The translations under genes and the position numbers were made by a program. A stretch of 64,000 nt of DNA from positions 186,001-250,000 of the forward strand of contig NZ_PYWB01000007.1 of the NCBI RefSeq assembly GCF_003056345.1, given 5' to 3'. This document shows, in pieces, positions 42,974 through 53,109 of the stretch; position 1 is the stretch's first letter, and each line of letters begins with the position of its first letter. The stretch comes from Devosia submarina. GTDB lineage: Bacteria; Pseudomonadota; Alphaproteobacteria; Rhizobiales; Devosiaceae. The notes below the pieces were generated by a model, which had not been told where the DNA came from, searched no databases, and was given only the letters and a program-made list of their open reading frames with translations.

Positions 42974-43718
42974 CGTCACCCCGCAATCGGCCGGCTGGCG
43001 CTATGTCGGCTTCGCACTGCACAAGCTCGCTTCGGGGGAAGTGACCAGCGGCGAAGCAGGCGTCAACGAGCTCTGCCTCGTGCTGGTCAGCGGCAAGGCA
43101 CGCATCTCTGTCGACGGCGTTGACATGGGCGAAATCGGCGAACGGATGAGCCCCTTCGAAGGGGCGCCCTGGGCGGTTTACGTGCCCATGGGAAGCGAGT
43201 GGGTTGCCGATGCTACCACGGATCTCGAACTCGCCGTCTGCGCGGCACCGGGCGGTGGCGACTACACGGCAAGGATCATCGCGCCCGGCACGCATCCGCG
43301 CATCACGCGGGGCAAAGGCGCCAATGTGCGCCATGTCTACAACATCATGCCCGAGGATGATGGCGCGGCCAATTCACTGCTCGTGGTGGAAGTCATCACT
43401 CCGCAGGGCAACACGTCGTCCTATCCGCCGCACAAGCATGACCAGGATAATCTGCCGCACGAGAGCGAGCTGGAGGAGACCTATTTCCACCGTCTGAACC
43501 CACCGCAAGGCTTTGCCATGCAGCGCGTTTATACCGATGATCGCAGCCTTGACGAGGCGCTGGTGATCGAAGATGGCGACGTGACGCTGGTGCCCCGTGG
43601 CTACCATCCTGTGGCGACCACCGCCGGCTATGATCTCTACTATCTCAACGTCATGGCCGGCCCCAAGCGCATCTGGAAATTCCACAACGCGCCAGAGCAT
43701 GAGTGGTTGTTGACGTAA
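42915..43718 (+). CDS. iolB: 5-deoxy-glucuronate isomerase (IolB)
   Basis: A 267-residue bicupin that isomerises 5-deoxyglucuronate to 2-deoxy-5-keto-gluconate. The metal-binding segment SYPPHKHDQDNLP followed by LEETYFHRLNP is diagnostic. I place the start at 42915, preceded by AAGGAGGAG; the in-frame ATG at 42888 would lie further inside the small membrane gene. It is the last gene of the iolCDEB unit. Confidence 0.94.
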   Translation: MANQQNLRLRPQAKTGLVHNVTPQSAGWRYVGFALHKLASGEVTSGEAGVNELCLVLVSGKARISVDGVDMGEIGERMSPFEGAPWAVYVPMGSEWVADATTDLELAVCAAPGGGDYTARIIAPGTHPRITRGKGANVRHVYNIMPEDDGAANSLLVVEVITPQGNTSSYPPHKHDQDNLPHESELEETYFHRLNPPQGFAMQRVYTDDRSLDEALVIEDGDVTLVPRGYHPVATTAGYDLYYLNVMAGPKRIWKFHNAPEHEWLLT

Positions 43719-43761
43719 GCCGGAGCGCCCTGCTCTGTCCTCAAGCTGCCCCACCCTCGAT

Positions 43762-43884
43762 GTCATCCCGGCCTTGAGCCGGGATCCATCTCGAGATCGT
43801 GTCACAGCCGCAAGGTGGCGGTATCTACACAAATCTCAGACGTTTCGACACCTCAGGATGGACCCCGGCTCAAGGCCGGGTGAC
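43762..43884. repeat. Palindromic intergenic mosaic element, copy 3
   Basis: A 123-base element with inverted arms GTCATCCCGGCCTTGAGCC and GGCTCAAGGCCGGGTGAC. It shares the interior blocks CCATCTCGAGATCG and CAGCCGCAAGGTGG with the copy at 33970-34090. It lies between the convergent iolB and iolG genes and may also act as a 3' boundary. Confidence 0.65.
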
Positions 43885-43922
43885 ACCGAGGGTGCGGCTA
43901 GCTCCGAGCAAGCCGGCGCAGC

Positions 43923-44960
43923 CTACCGCCCCTTGAACACACCCGCATCCGCAAGCCCGCCGGTGATCTCGCTCACCTTCACGGCCCGCCCCTCCTGCAC
44001 CGACTTCACTGCCGCATCGGCTAGCGCCAGTGCAATCAATCCGTCCAAACCACTTGGCCTAGCGGGCGACTTGCTCTCTACCGCGTCGATGAACGTCGTG
44101 ATCTCGCGGGCATAGGCTTCAGTGTAGCGCGTCATGAAGAAGTCGTGCAGCGGCGGGCGGGTATAGCCCGAAGCATTGGCGACCTCGATCGACACCGGCC
44201 GCTGGTTTTCGGCCGATACAGCGCCCTTGGAACCGTGCACCTCGATGCGCTGGTCATAGCCATAGGTGGCGCGGCGCGAATTGGAGATCGTGGCGTGCTT
44301 GCCCGACGCCGTCGAGAGCATGACAGACACCGAGTCGTAGTCACCCGCCTCCCCGATTGCTGGATCCACCAGCACGGAGGCCTGTGCGCTCACGCTGTCG
44401 ATTTCTTCGCCCAGCATGAAGCGCGCCATGTCGAAATCATGGATGGTCATGTCGCGGAAAATGCCGCCCGAGCGCTTGATGTAGTCCACTGGCGGGGCAC
44501 CGGGGTCGCGCGAAATGATGGTGACCATCTCCACATCGCCGATCTGGCCTTCGTCGATCGCCTTGCGCATGGCCATGAAATGCGGATCAAAGCGCCGGTT
44601 GAAACCAACCATCAGTGTGGCGCTTTCGGCATCCACCACCTTGAGGCAGGCCTTCACCCGCTCCACATCGAGGTCGATCGGCTTCTCGCAAAAAATCGCC
44701 TTGCCGGCGCGCGAGAACTGCTCGATCAGATCAGCATGAGTATCGGTCGGCGTGCAGATCACGACCGCGTCGATGTCGGCGGATTGGAGAATATTGTCCA
44801 CGGTCCGGATTTCGCAGCCATATTGCCCGGCGAGGTCGCTCGCAGCTTTCTCGAAAGCATCCGCCACGGCAATAAGCCGAGCCTTTGGATTGGAGGTAAT
44901 AGCCTTGGCGTGCACCTTGCCGATGCGGCCAGCGCCGAGCAGGCCGAAACGAACCGTCAT
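43923..44960 (-). CDS. iolG: myo-Inositol 2-dehydrogenase (IolG)
   Basis: A 345-residue Gfo/Idh/MocA enzyme that oxidises myo-inositol to 2-keto-myo-inositol with NAD+. The nucleotide loop GLLGAGRIGKVHA, catalytic CEKPIDLD (Lys near 97), FNRRFDPHF and GGIFRDMTIHDFDMARF (Asp and His of the active site) match IolG/Idh. It is transcribed opposite to iolCDEB, with its own GGAA-N6-TTCC site at 45019-45032 upstream. Confidence 0.9.
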   Translation of the reverse strand: MTVRFGLLGAGRIGKVHAKAITSNPKARLIAVADAFEKAASDLAGQYGCEIRTVDNILQSADIDAVVICTPTDTHADLIEQFSRAGKAIFCEKPIDLDVERVKACLKVVDAESATLMVGFNRRFDPHFMAMRKAIDEGQIGDVEMVTIISRDPGAPPVDYIKRSGGIFRDMTIHDFDMARFMLGEEIDSVSAQASVLVDPAIGEAGDYDSVSVMLSTASGKHATISNSRRATYGYDQRIEVHGSKGAVSAENQRPVSIEVANASGYTRPPLHDFFMTRYTEAYAREITTFIDAVESKSPARPSGLDGLIALALADAAVKSVQEGRAVKVSEITGGLADAGVFKGR

Positions 44961-45017
44961 TTGAGATCTCCGGATTGGATCCGGTGATGCAACATATCAA
45001 CCAGCCGAATGTCAATG

Positions 45018-45033
45018 TGGAACGTTCATTCCA
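45018..45033. promoter_or_regulatory. IolR operator upstream of iolG
   Basis: TGGAA-CGTTCA-TTCCA, matching GGAA-N6-TTCC. It is about 60 bases upstream of the iolG start, the same distance as the iolC site from its start. Confidence 0.72.
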
Positions 45034-45064
45034 ACACAGCTGAAGCAAGGCATTCTTGGAGCTA

Positions 45065-45520
45065 TCAGGTTTCCCGCGCGCGTTCCAGGATGCGCTTGCA
45101 TTCGAGCAGCTCCCGCAGGACGTCGGACAGCTTGTCCCGCGATTCCCGATCCAGCGCCGGACTGGCCAGCATCACGGCTTCTTCGATCTCCGCCTCATCG
45201 CCAACAGCCTCGGCTTCCTCGATCATGGGCAGGATGTCTTCAAGCGGCTTGCCTTCGCCGACGGCGATCACATAGCGGCTGCCCTGATCCTTGAGGATGC
45301 GCTGGACACCTTTGATGGTAAAGCCTTGATCATAAAGCAGGTGACGGATGCCGCGCAGCAGCATCACATCCTCGGGGCGGTAATAGCGACGCCCTCCACC
45401 GCGCTTGAGCGGCTTTATGGTGTTGAATCGCGTCTCCCAAAAGCGAAGCACGTGCTGGGGAAGGTCCAGCTCTTCGGCAGCTTCTGAAATCGTCCGGAAT
45501 GCGTCTGGCGACTTGTCCAC
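45065..45520 (-). CDS. MerR-family transcriptional regulator
   Basis: A 151-residue protein with an N-terminal MerR winged helix (about 8-78: [22 protein letters not shown], then [12 protein letters not shown]) and an acidic C-terminal helix. It lacks the cysteine pattern of metal sensors. Placement directly after ihfA is conserved in Hyphomicrobiales. The effector and targets are unknown. Confidence 0.9.
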   Translation of the reverse strand: MDKSPDAFRTISEAAEELDLPQHVLRFWETRFNTIKPLKRGGGRRYYRPEDVMLLRGIRHLLYDQGFTIKGVQRILKDQGSRYVIAVGEGKPLEDILPMIEEAEAVGDEAEIEEAVMLASPALDRESRDKLSDVLRELLECKRILERARET

Positions 45521-45545
45521 GGAGGCTGAGACTCGCTGGGATTGC

Positions 45546-45857
45546 TTATTTTCCAGCGTTGACCATAGATTTGTTGATCTTGGACTTCAACACATTGGAA
45601 GGTTTGAACACAAGAACCTGCCGCGGCAGGATCGGCACCTCTTCGCCCGTCTTGGGATTGCGCCCGATCCGCTCATTCTTGGAGCGGACCTGGAAGGACC
45701 CGAAGGAGGAAAGCTTCACATTGGCCCCCTCGATCAGCGCATCGGCGATGAGCTCCAGGACCCGCTCGACCAGTTCGGCCGATTCCGTGCGGGAGAGCCC
45801 AACCGTCCCATAAACTGCTTCGGCAAGGTCTGCTCGCGTTACGGTCTTTTGCGCCAT
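45546..45857 (-). CDS. ihfA: Integration host factor alpha subunit
   Basis: A 103-residue DNA-bending protein of the HU/IHF family. The start at 45857 gives [16 protein letters not shown], typical of alphaproteobacterial IhfA. The arm motif [12 protein letters not shown] with the intercalating proline and the FGSFQVR turn are intact. Longer in-frame starts would add unrelated residues. It follows fabH in the conserved order plsX-fabH-ihfA-merR. Confidence 0.95.
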   Translation of the reverse strand: MAQKTVTRADLAEAVYGTVGLSRTESAELVERVLELIADALIEGANVKLSSFGSFQVRSKNERIGRNPKTGEEVPILPRQVLVFKPSNVLKSKINKSMVNAGK

Positions 45858-46099
45858 TCGCACCCCCAAATTGCCTGAAGAATACCCTTCCGAACCGGCC
45901 TGCCCGCAACGCAAACCCGATCGGAACTGCTCTGGCCTTGTCCTTTGGAAAGGATAGGCCGCGCGTGGGAATTCTTCCCGTCGAGAGGCGCCCAAAACCG
46001 CGTCCAGCGGGATTGTGCCGCAAGGGGCTGGCGCCAGGTCCTCCACCCGAAACAGACACTAACGCCTTGATCCCACTAAGGTCAATGCGTCGGAGTGGC

Positions 46100-47077
46100 T
46101 TACCAGCGAATGAGCGAAGCGCCCCAGGTGAAGCCGCCGCCCATGGCCTCGAGCATCACCAGATCGCCGGACTTGATCCGTCCATCCGCAACCGCAACGC
46201 TGAGGGCCAGGGGAACGGAGGCCGCTGACGTATTGGCGTGAATGTCGACGGTCATCACCACTTTTTCAGAAGGCAGCCCGAGCTTGTTGCCGGCGCCTTC
46301 GATGATGCGCTTGTTGGCCTGGTGCGGCACGAACCAGTCGAGGTCCGCAACGGTGTAGCCAGCCTTGTCGAGCGTCGAATAAACCACATCGGTGATCTTG
46401 CCCACGGCATGGCGGAACACTTCGGGGCCCTGCATATGCACATGGCCGGCCGTGCCCGTGGTGGACGGTCCGCCATCAACATAGAGCTTGTCCCAATGAT
46501 GCCCGTCCGAGCGCAAGGCCGATGCCAGAACGCCCTGCTCCGGCGCGTCGTCCGCCAGTTCGGCCTTCTCGATCACCATGGCGCCGGCGCCATCGCCAAA
46601 CAGCACGCAGGTGGTGCGGTCGGTCCAGTCGATGATGCGCGAGAACGTTTCGGCGCCGATCACCAGAGCGCGCGTCGCGAGGCCGTTCTTGATGTAGCTG
46701 TCAGCCGTCGCCAGCGCATAAACAAAGCCCGAACACACTGCCTGGATGTCGAACGCCATGCCGTGGTGAATGCCCAGCTTCATCTGCACGATGGAGGCGG
46801 TCGAGGGGAAGGTGTAATCCGGTGTGGTCGTGGCCACGATGATAAGGTCGATATCGTCAGCCGATACGCCGGAGGCTTCGAGCGCCTTCTTGGCCGCTTC
46901 CAGCCCCAGATCGGAGGTGTATTGACCTTCGGCCGCGATATGGCGCTCCTTGATGCCAACGCGCTGTTGGATCCACTCATCGGAGGTATCGACCATGGCG
47001 GCCAGTTCCGCGTTGGTCAGTACCTTTTCAGGCAGGTAACCACCGACGCCGCGAATGATTGAACGCGTTTTTGTCAC
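46100..47077 (-). CDS. fabH: 3-oxoacyl-ACP synthase III (FabH)
   Basis: A 325-residue condensing enzyme that starts fatty acid synthesis by joining acetyl-CoA and malonyl-ACP. The catalytic triad is in place: C115 (QAVCSGF), H252 (VPHQANKRI) and N282 ([10 protein letters not shown]). The gene overlaps the end of plsX by four bases, so the two are translated together. Confidence 0.97.
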   Translation of the reverse strand: MTKTRSIIRGVGGYLPEKVLTNAELAAMVDTSDEWIQQRVGIKERHIAAEGQYTSDLGLEAAKKALEASGVSADDIDLIIVATTTPDYTFPSTASIVQMKLGIHHGMAFDIQAVCSGFVYALATADSYIKNGLATRALVIGAETFSRIIDWTDRTTCVLFGDGAGAMVIEKAELADDAPEQGVLASALRSDGHHWDKLYVDGGPSTTGTAGHVHMQGPEVFRHAVGKITDVVYSTLDKAGYTVADLDWFVPHQANKRIIEGAGNKLGLPSEKVVMTVDIHANTSAASVPLALSVAVADGRIKSGDLVMLEAMGGGFTWGASLIRW

Positions 47078-48144
47078 GCCGGTTTTGCCTCAGTTTCTGA
47101 TTCTGGATTGGGTGCTACAGGCTTGACGGGAAAGCGCTTCATCGTGTCGCCGATCTTGTCCATCAGCTGAGAGTGGGCCATTTCATAGGACAGGTTCAAG
47201 GCGCTTTTAAAGCCGATCTCATCGGTGCCGCCGTGGGACTTGATGACGATGCCGTTCAGCCCCATGAACACGCCGCCATTGACGGTGCGCGGGTCCATGC
47301 GCTTCTGCAGGGTCTTGAGCGCCGACATGGCAAACAGCGCCCCGATGCGGCTCATCAGATTGGCTTTAAGTGCGTTGGACAGATACTTGCCAACCTGCCG
47401 GGCCGTTCCCTCGGCGGTCTTGAGCGCGATATTGCCCACAAAGCCTTCCGTCACCACGACATCCACAGTGCCCTTGCCGATGTCGTCTCCTTCAACGAAC
47501 CCGTGGTACACAAAGCCCGCGCCGCTGGCATCAGCCAGGATCCGCCCGGCTTCCTTGATCGATTCGAGACCTTTGACTTCCTCGGTACCGACGTTCAGCA
47601 AGCCAACGGTGGGCGCCTCATGGCCAAACAGGCATCGCGCCAAGGCTGAGCCCAGAATAGCGTAATCAACCAACTGCTGGGCGTCGGCGCCGATGGTGGC
47701 ACCCATGTCGAGCACAATGATGTCGCTGCGCAAGGTCGGCCAGATCGCGGCGATGCCGGGCCGCGCAATGCCGTCCATGGGACGCAAGCAAAAGGTGGAC
47801 ATAGCCATCAGGGCCCCCGTATTGCCGCCTGACACGGCTACATCGGCTTCGCCATCCTTGACCGATTGGACGGCCATCCACATGGAAGAAGTGCCCCGTC
47901 CCTTGCGCAGGGCCTGGCTTGGCTTTTCGTCCATCGCGATTACGGTTTCACAATGCCGGATTACCGAAACGGGCTTGAGCGCAGGAAATTCGTTGAGCAA
48001 GGGCGCAATCTGCTCCTCGCGCCCGTGAAAGATGAAGCGTGCGTTGGCATGGTCTTGCAGGGCAAGATGGGCGCCATGGATCACCGCCCTTGGGGCGTTG
48101 TCCCCGCCCATGGCATCCACTGATATTGTGATCGTGTCGGTCAT
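47074..48144 (-). CDS. plsX: Phosphate acyltransferase (PlsX)
   Basis: A 356-residue peripheral membrane enzyme that makes acyl-phosphate from acyl-ACP for phospholipid synthesis. The N-terminal [22 protein letters not shown] and the C-terminal [12 protein letters not shown] are characteristic. The ATG at 48144 begins directly at the conserved N-terminus, so I prefer it to the in-frame ATG at 48219. Confidence 0.97.
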   Translation of the reverse strand: MTDTITISVDAMGGDNAPRAVIHGAHLALQDHANARFIFHGREEQIAPLLNEFPALKPVSVIRHCETVIAMDEKPSQALRKGRGTSSMWMAVQSVKDGEADVAVSGGNTGALMAMSTFCLRPMDGIARPGIAAIWPTLRSDIIVLDMGATIGADAQQLVDYAILGSALARCLFGHEAPTVGLLNVGTEEVKGLESIKEAGRILADASGAGFVYHGFVEGDDIGKGTVDVVVTEGFVGNIALKTAEGTARQVGKYLSNALKANLMSRIGALFAMSALKTLQKRMDPRTVNGGVFMGLNGIVIKSHGGTDEIGFKSALNLSYEMAHSQLMDKIGDTMKRFPVKPVAPNPESETEAKPA

Positions 48145-48288
48145 TTCAGCTCGTTTTATGCCTTGGGGAAAGGCAAGCGCAAACATATTCCACACCCGAG
48201 CCTGTGCAAGCCCGGCCAAGGCGATGCGATGCGCCTATGTAGCATTGATGCGCCGAAATGACACCGCTCCTGGTGGATAATATGGCGA

Positions 48289-48837
48289 TCACGCCTCTGG
48301 ATCTTTTTCTTTTTTGAGCTTTGCCAACGCAGCAAACGGGCTAGGCTCTTCATCCTTGAGATTGACACCCAGGCTCTCGACGCTCTCTCCCCCGAGACGA
48401 GGATAGGGATCGATGGCCAGCGCAAGCGTTTCAATCAGCAGGGCACTGAGATCAACCTCGGGCCCGTCGATGTGATCGGGGAAGTCGTCGTCCTCGAGGT
48501 CAACAAAAATCTCAGAGCCAGGCGTGGGTTTGCGATCGGTTGGCTCGGGCAGGAACACCCGGTCGACGGGCTCATCGATATCCTGCGCGACGGGCTCGAA
48601 ACTGACGACCGAAGGCTGGACGATACGCGCCTCAAGCCTACCCTGCGCCCGCAGCCCGCCCCGCAGTGGGGCGACCACGAGATTGGCTTCAAACCGCTCC
48701 ACGGCGCTGATCTTGAGCAATTGGGCAAGTTCGGCGCGGGTCGGCTCGTCGAGCGAGACTTTCAGATCGCGTCCAGAGGCCGGAAGGCGATCGATGCGGA
48801 CAATGGCATCAAACAGCGGGGCGTTCTCAGCTTTCAC
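48289..48837 (-). CDS. yceD: YceD family protein (DUF177)
   Basis: A 182-residue protein of the DUF177 family; members occur next to rpmF or plsX and are linked to 23S rRNA metabolism. The acidic core VDLEDDDFPDHIDGPEVDL and the following LIETLALAIDPYPR are the family hallmark. I place the start at the GTG at 48837, with GAGG upstream, overlapping the preceding gene by 11 bases. An ATG at 48867 is the alternative. Confidence 0.85.
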   Translation of the reverse strand: MKAENAPLFDAIVRIDRLPASGRDLKVSLDEPTRAELAQLLKISAVERFEANLVVAPLRGGLRAQGRLEARIVQPSVVSFEPVAQDIDEPVDRVFLPEPTDRKPTPGSEIFVDLEDDDFPDHIDGPEVDLSALLIETLALAIDPYPRLGGESVESLGVNLKDEEPSPFAALAKLKKEKDPEA

Positions 48838-49360
48838 TTGGGGCCTCAAAAGCAATGCGGCCAGCAACGATGTCGCTAGCGGACTCTGTCAAAAGCGCAC
48901 GATCCTGAAGCATCAGATATTGAGCAAGGGATTTCACGTGCTCGCCTGTGGCGCCATCAAAGATATTGCGCGACAGAACGGCCTGGAGCCCTTCGAGGTC
49001 GTCGCGATCCATGGGCTCGTTCAGCGCCGCCAGGAGCCCAAAGAAGATATTGCCCATTTTCTGGATGCGCTTGGGTACGCCCAGATCGCCAACGCCCATT
49101 TCGCGCAAGGAACGATCCATGTCACGAAAAAACAGGTCGAACACGGCCTGGCTGAAATCCTTGCGCCGACCGGTTTCGCTCCTCAGCCGGCGGAACAGGA
49201 GCGCCATATGGAGGCTGATCATGTCGAAACGGCCGGTGACCGTATCGGGAACCGACCATTCCGCGTAGAAAACAGGTTGCCGGGATTGCGCCACAATGGC
49301 GCTATAGACGGCCAAAACCGGTTCGGTTGCTGTGTTCTTGCGGAACAGGTTGAAGATCAT
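48827..49360 (-). CDS. Ubiquinol-cytochrome c chaperone family protein (Cbp3-like)
   Basis: A 177-residue protein with the ubiquinol_cyt_C_chap domain: YAEWSVPDTVTGRFDMISLHMALL, then DLFFRDMDRSLREMGVGD. The family assists assembly of the cytochrome bc1 complex. I chose the start at 49360 (MIFNLFRKN), where family members begin. It is upstream of yceD and divergent from bamE. Confidence 0.88.
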   Translation of the reverse strand: MIFNLFRKNTATEPVLAVYSAIVAQSRQPVFYAEWSVPDTVTGRFDMISLHMALLFRRLRSETGRRKDFSQAVFDLFFRDMDRSLREMGVGDLGVPKRIQKMGNIFFGLLAALNEPMDRDDLEGLQAVLSRNIFDGATGEHVKSLAQYLMLQDRALLTESASDIVAGRIAFEAPSES

Positions 49361-49527
49361 GAAGTTGTGCTCAGCTTCGTGTTGGCCTCTTAGGCGGGCA
49401 AAACAGCTTGCTGAACTATTGCCAGCTTGCCAGACGGATATGTTGGCAGGTACACATTCCGCGCCCAACAAGGGCCGCCTCTTTGTTGTCGTGCCTATAG
49501 TCGTAAGCCATCGGGAAAGTCAAATTC

Positions 49528-49977
49528 ATGCTCCTGCGTCACGTATCCGGTTCAGTCGCGCCGCTCGCGGCTGCCGCATTGCTGGCCCTGGTTGTGGCGG
49601 GCTGCTCCAGCAGCACATCGCTGATCAAGGCACGCACCCAAGGCTATGAAATTTCCGACAGCGCCATGGCGCAAATACGGCCGGGCCAGAGCGAGCAATT
49701 GGTGACGCTGGTGCTGGGCTCGCCGCAGACCACCAACACGTTCGGTGACCAGACTGCCTGGTACTACGTGGAAACCAAGGTCCGCCAGACCTCGTTCGGC
49801 ATGACCATGGTCGATTCGCGCACCGTGCTTGCCGTGTATTTCGACAAGAACCGCAAAGTCGTCGACAAAGCCGTTTATGGCCTGCAGGACGGCAAGACGA
49901 TCACCATCGAGACCCGCCGCACGCCATCCTTCGGCGAAGACCGCACCTTTGTGGATCAGATCCTGCAGTCGTTCTAA
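49528..49977 (+). CDS. bamE: Outer membrane assembly lipoprotein BamE (SmpA/OmlA)
   Basis: A 149-residue lipoprotein with signal peptide and lipobox LVVAGC (Cys26). The SmpA/OmlA domain follows: IRPGQSEQLVTLVLGSP, then AWYYVET. It is an accessory part of the BAM complex that inserts outer membrane beta-barrels. It is divergent from the bc1-chaperone gene, an order conserved in rhizobia. Confidence 0.92.
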   Translation: MLLRHVSGSVAPLAAAALLALVVAGCSSSTSLIKARTQGYEISDSAMAQIRPGQSEQLVTLVLGSPQTTNTFGDQTAWYYVETKVRQTSFGMTMVDSRTVLAVYFDKNRKVVDKAVYGLQDGKTITIETRRTPSFGEDRTFVDQILQSF

Positions 49978-49988
49978 CCAACCAACAC

Positions 49989-50014
49989 AAAAGCCCCGCA
50001 TCGACGGGGCTTTT
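49989..50014. terminator. Bidirectional terminator between bamE and nusB
   Basis: AAAAGCCCCG / CGGGGCTTTT stem with a 6-base loop and T/A tracts on both sides, between convergent genes. Confidence 0.92.
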
Positions 50015-50022
50015 CTTTTGGC

Positions 50023-50517
50023 CTATTTGGACTGAGCCAGATCCGTGCCTGCTTCGCGCGCAATCGCATCAAGCGAAGCGTTGACGAGCCCGGTCGCGTC
50101 GTCCTCGTAGAAAGCCTTGGCGACGTCCACATATTCGCTGATGACGACGCGCGGCGGGATGTCCTTGCGGCGCAGCAGCTCGAATGCGGCGGCGCGCAGG
50201 ATGGCCCGCAAGGTGGCATCGATCCGTTCCACCGGCCAGCCTTCGGCCAGGGCACGATCCACCGCCGGATCAATTGCAATCTGGTGCTTGGCAACGCCCG
50301 AAACGATCTGGCGGAAGAAATCGGCGTCGGCGGGCAGGTATTGCTCGCCTTCGATCTCGCGGCCAAGATGGAAGCTGCCAAACTGGGCTAGCGTATCCTC
50401 AAGCGTCGCCCGGCCGACATCCATCTGGTATAGCGCCTGGACGGCCGCCAAGCGGGCTGCGCCACGCTGGTTGGCGGAGCGCTCGATATTGGGATTGCGT
50501 TTGGGGGCTTCAGCCAT
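50023..50517 (-). CDS. nusB: Transcription antitermination factor NusB
   Basis: A 164-residue all-alpha protein that acts in rRNA antitermination. RGAARLAAVQALYQMD at the N-terminus and the C-terminal ISEYVDVAKAFYEDDATGLVNASLD are diagnostic. The ATG at 50517 has a GAGAG upstream; an ATG five codons earlier (50532) is possible. Confidence 0.94.
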   Translation of the reverse strand: MAEAPKRNPNIERSANQRGAARLAAVQALYQMDVGRATLEDTLAQFGSFHLGREIEGEQYLPADADFFRQIVSGVAKHQIAIDPAVDRALAEGWPVERIDATLRAILRAAAFELLRRKDIPPRVVISEYVDVAKAFYEDDATGLVNASLDAIAREAGTDLAQSK

Positions 50518-50632
50518 GGTGAATTCTCTCATTGGGCCGAAGCATCGGCAATAGGCAAGGGCTCACCCCCATACTGATGTCGGGGGCGAACTTCAACTCA
50601 TTATGGCCGGAGCACAGGCATGCGCCCTGCGG

Positions 50633-51109
50633 TCAGTCGTCGCCGAGCGAAGGCCCCTGCCCCTCAGCCAGTGTCGCAAGGAAATTGCGGAAGTCGTCGG
50701 CAGCCGAGAAGTTCTTGTAGACCGAGGCAAAGCGAACAAAGGCCACGTCATCGAGGCTTTTAAGGCCATCCATGACATATTCACCGATCTGATCCGAGGT
50801 CACTTCAACATCGCCCTGGCTCTCGAGCTGGCGCACGATCCCCGAAATCATGCGCTCGATGCGGTCGGTTTCCACCGAGCGCTTGCGAAGCGCTGTGTAA
50901 ACAGATCGTGCGAGCTTTTCGCGATCGAACGGCACCTTGCGGCCGCTCTTCTTCACCACGGTCAGCTCACGCAGCTGCACGCGCTCAAAGGTCGTAAAGC
51001 GGCCACCGCATCCATTGCAGACGCGGCGGCGGCGGATGGCGCCCGAATCTTCGGTCGGGCGGCTGTCCTTGACCTGCGTATCGTCATTGCCGCAATAGGG
51101 ACAGCGCAT
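50633..51109 (-). CDS. nrdR: Transcriptional repressor NrdR
   Basis: A 158-residue repressor of ribonucleotide reductase genes. The N-terminal zinc ribbon ([13 protein letters not shown], then [17 protein letters not shown]) and the ATP-cone domain (about 48-135) are complete. It lies eight bases after glyA, the usual neighbour in alphaproteobacteria. Confidence 0.96.
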   Translation of the reverse strand: MRCPYCGNDDTQVKDSRPTEDSGAIRRRRVCNGCGGRFTTFERVQLRELTVVKKSGRKVPFDREKLARSVYTALRKRSVETDRIERMISGIVRQLESQGDVEVTSDQIGEYVMDGLKSLDDVAFVRFASVYKNFSAADDFRNFLATLAEGQGPSLGDD

Positions 51110-51117
51110 CGAAAGCC

Positions 51118-52419
51118 CTATTGTGCGTAGATGGGGAAGCGATCGGTTAGAGCGCGAACCTTGTCGCGCACCTGGGCTTCCACAGCTTGATTGCCGTCCT
51201 CGCCATTGGCCTTGAGGCCATCGAGCACTTCGATGATGAGCTCACCCACGAGCTTGAACTCTGCCTCGGCGAAGCCGCGCGACGTGCCAGCAGGCGTGCC
51301 CAAGCGAACACCGGAGGTGATCGCCGGCTTTTCTGGATCAAACGGCACGGCATTCTTGTTGCAGGTGATGTGAGCCCGCCCCAGCGCCTGTTCGGTTGCC
51401 TTGCCAGTCAGGCCCTTGGGACGGAGATCCACCAACATCAGGTGGTTGTCCGTGCCACCGGTGACGATGTCCACGCCGCCCTTGACCAGGGTTTCGGCCA
51501 GCACCTTGGCGTTATCCACGACCTGCCGGGCATAGGACTTGAACTCTGGCTGCAGCGCTTCCTTGAAGGCGACCGCCTTTGCGGCGATCACATGCATCAG
51601 CGGCCCACCCTGGATGCCCGGGAAAATGGCCGAGTTGATCTTCTTGGCGATGTCCTCGTCATTGGTCAGGATCAAGCCGCCACGCGGACCACGCAGGGTC
51701 TTGTGCGTCGTGGTCGTCGCGACATGGGCGTGGGGGAACGGGCTGGGGTAAACGCCGCCGGCAACAAGCCCCGCAACATGGGCCATGTCGACAAACAGAA
51801 TCGCTCCGACTTCATCGGCAATGGCGCGGAACTCTGCCCAGTCCATGATGCGTGAATAAGCGGAAAAACCTGCCACCAGCATCTTGGGCTTGTGCGTCCG
51901 AGCCAGCTCGCGCACCTGGTCAATGTCAACGCGCCCGTCCTGCTTGCGCACGCCATATTGAATGGCGTTGAACCACTTGCCCGATTGGTTCGGCTTGGCG
52001 CCATGGGTCAGATGCCCACCAGCGTCGAGGGACATGCCCAAAATCGTGTCGCCGGGCTGGATCAGTGCCTGGTAGACGCCCTGGTTCGCCTGCGAGCCCG
52101 AATTGGGCTGCACATTGGCATAGGCGACGCCAAACAGCTCCTTGGCACGCTCAATCGCCAGCGACTCGGCAATATCGACATATTGGCAGCCGCCATAATA
52201 GCGGCGCCCAGGATAGCCCTCGGCATATTTGTTGGTCAGCACGGAGCCTTGTGCTTCCAGCACGGCGCGCGACACAATATTCTCGGACGCAATCAGTTCG
52301 ATCTCACCCTGCTGGCGACCAAGCTCCTGCTCGATGGCGCCTGCCAGTTCCGGATCGGTCTGACCGACGGAATTGGTAAAGAACGAGGGAAACAGCGGAA
52401 CGGAAGTGGCTGCGCTCAT
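51118..52419 (-). CDS. glyA: Serine hydroxymethyltransferase
   Basis: A 433-residue PLP enzyme that interconverts serine and glycine with tetrahydrofolate. The PLP lysine is K240 ([15 protein letters not shown]), and the conserved [17 protein letters not shown] and DMAHVAGL segments are present. The ATG at 52419 has GGAGG seven bases upstream; a longer in-frame extension to 52665 is not SHMT-like. Confidence 0.97.
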   Translation of the reverse strand: MSAATSVPLFPSFFTNSVGQTDPELAGAIEQELGRQQGEIELIASENIVSRAVLEAQGSVLTNKYAEGYPGRRYYGGCQYVDIAESLAIERAKELFGVAYANVQPNSGSQANQGVYQALIQPGDTILGMSLDAGGHLTHGAKPNQSGKWFNAIQYGVRKQDGRVDIDQVRELARTHKPKMLVAGFSAYSRIMDWAEFRAIADEVGAILFVDMAHVAGLVAGGVYPSPFPHAHVATTTTHKTLRGPRGGLILTNDEDIAKKINSAIFPGIQGGPLMHVIAAKAVAFKEALQPEFKSYARQVVDNAKVLAETLVKGGVDIVTGGTDNHLMLVDLRPKGLTGKATEQALGRAHITCNKNAVPFDPEKPAITSGVRLGTPAGTSRGFAEAEFKLVGELIIEVLDGLKANGEDGNQAVEAQVRDKVRALTDRFPIYAQ

Positions 52420-52609
52420 GGGGCGTCCTCCAGGCAGTCCCAACATGTTGTGTCGGGAGGGTGATATGGGCGCAGCCTCTAGCACAAAGCATCGCGATAA
52501 TCCAAGCGCTGCTGCACAGAGATATGAAGCCCACGCAACCAGAGCCCGCGATCTTGCATTAACACCCACAGACCAGACTTCCTGGCCGCGGGCGGCATTG
52601 GAGACAGAG

Positions 52610-53071
52610 ATGAACATGAAACTCAAAGGGCTGACAGCAGCCGCAATCACCGGCCTCATGGCCATCAGCAGCGTTGTTCCAGCACAGGCCCAGATTCTGG
52701 CACCGAAGGGCTCGAGCGCCGACCGCGACCGGGTTGTGCAGAGCTATTGCGAGAGAAACCGTGGCGATCGTGACTGCCGCGACTTCCGTCGTGGACGTTG
52801 GAACGACAATGACTACAACCGCTTCTATCGCCGCAACCGCAGCGGCTTGGACAGCATCTCGTCCGGCCTTCTCGGCTTCGGCTTTGGGGCCCTTGTTGGT
52901 GGTGCGATCGCGAACTCGAACAACAATAATTACCGAGGCGGTGACCGCGTGATAGGTCGGGACTCCTACAGCGCCCATGTCGAGGCCTGCTATGCCCGCT
53001 ACCGCTCCTATGACGAGCGCACCGACACGTTCCTGGGCTATGACGGCCGCCGTCACCGCTGCAACCTCTAG
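52610..53071 (+). CDS. BA14K family protein
   Basis: A 153-residue exported protein. The signal peptide covers about 1-28 (ending PAQAQ). A middle region rich in Asp, Arg and Asn follows, then a hydrophobic glycine-rich segment (about 82-101, [15 protein letters not shown]). The C-terminal BA14K motif is [19 protein letters not shown], then GYDGRRHRC. The family, named from a Brucella antigen, is confined to Hyphomicrobiales and is involved in the cell envelope. GGAGAC precedes the ATG. Confidence 0.88.
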   Translation: MNMKLKGLTAAAITGLMAISSVVPAQAQILAPKGSSADRDRVVQSYCERNRGDRDCRDFRRGRWNDNDYNRFYRRNRSGLDSISSGLLGFGFGALVGGAIANSNNNNYRGGDRVIGRDSYSAHVEACYARYRSYDERTDTFLGYDGRRHRCNL

Positions 53072-53109
53072 CAGCGCCAGAACCTGAATGCTTGGAGCGC
53101 CGTGCGGCT

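Noticed and set aside
43719-43922. Region after iolB considered for a missing iolA fragment
   Set aside because: It consists of the palindromic mosaic element and has no coding frame.
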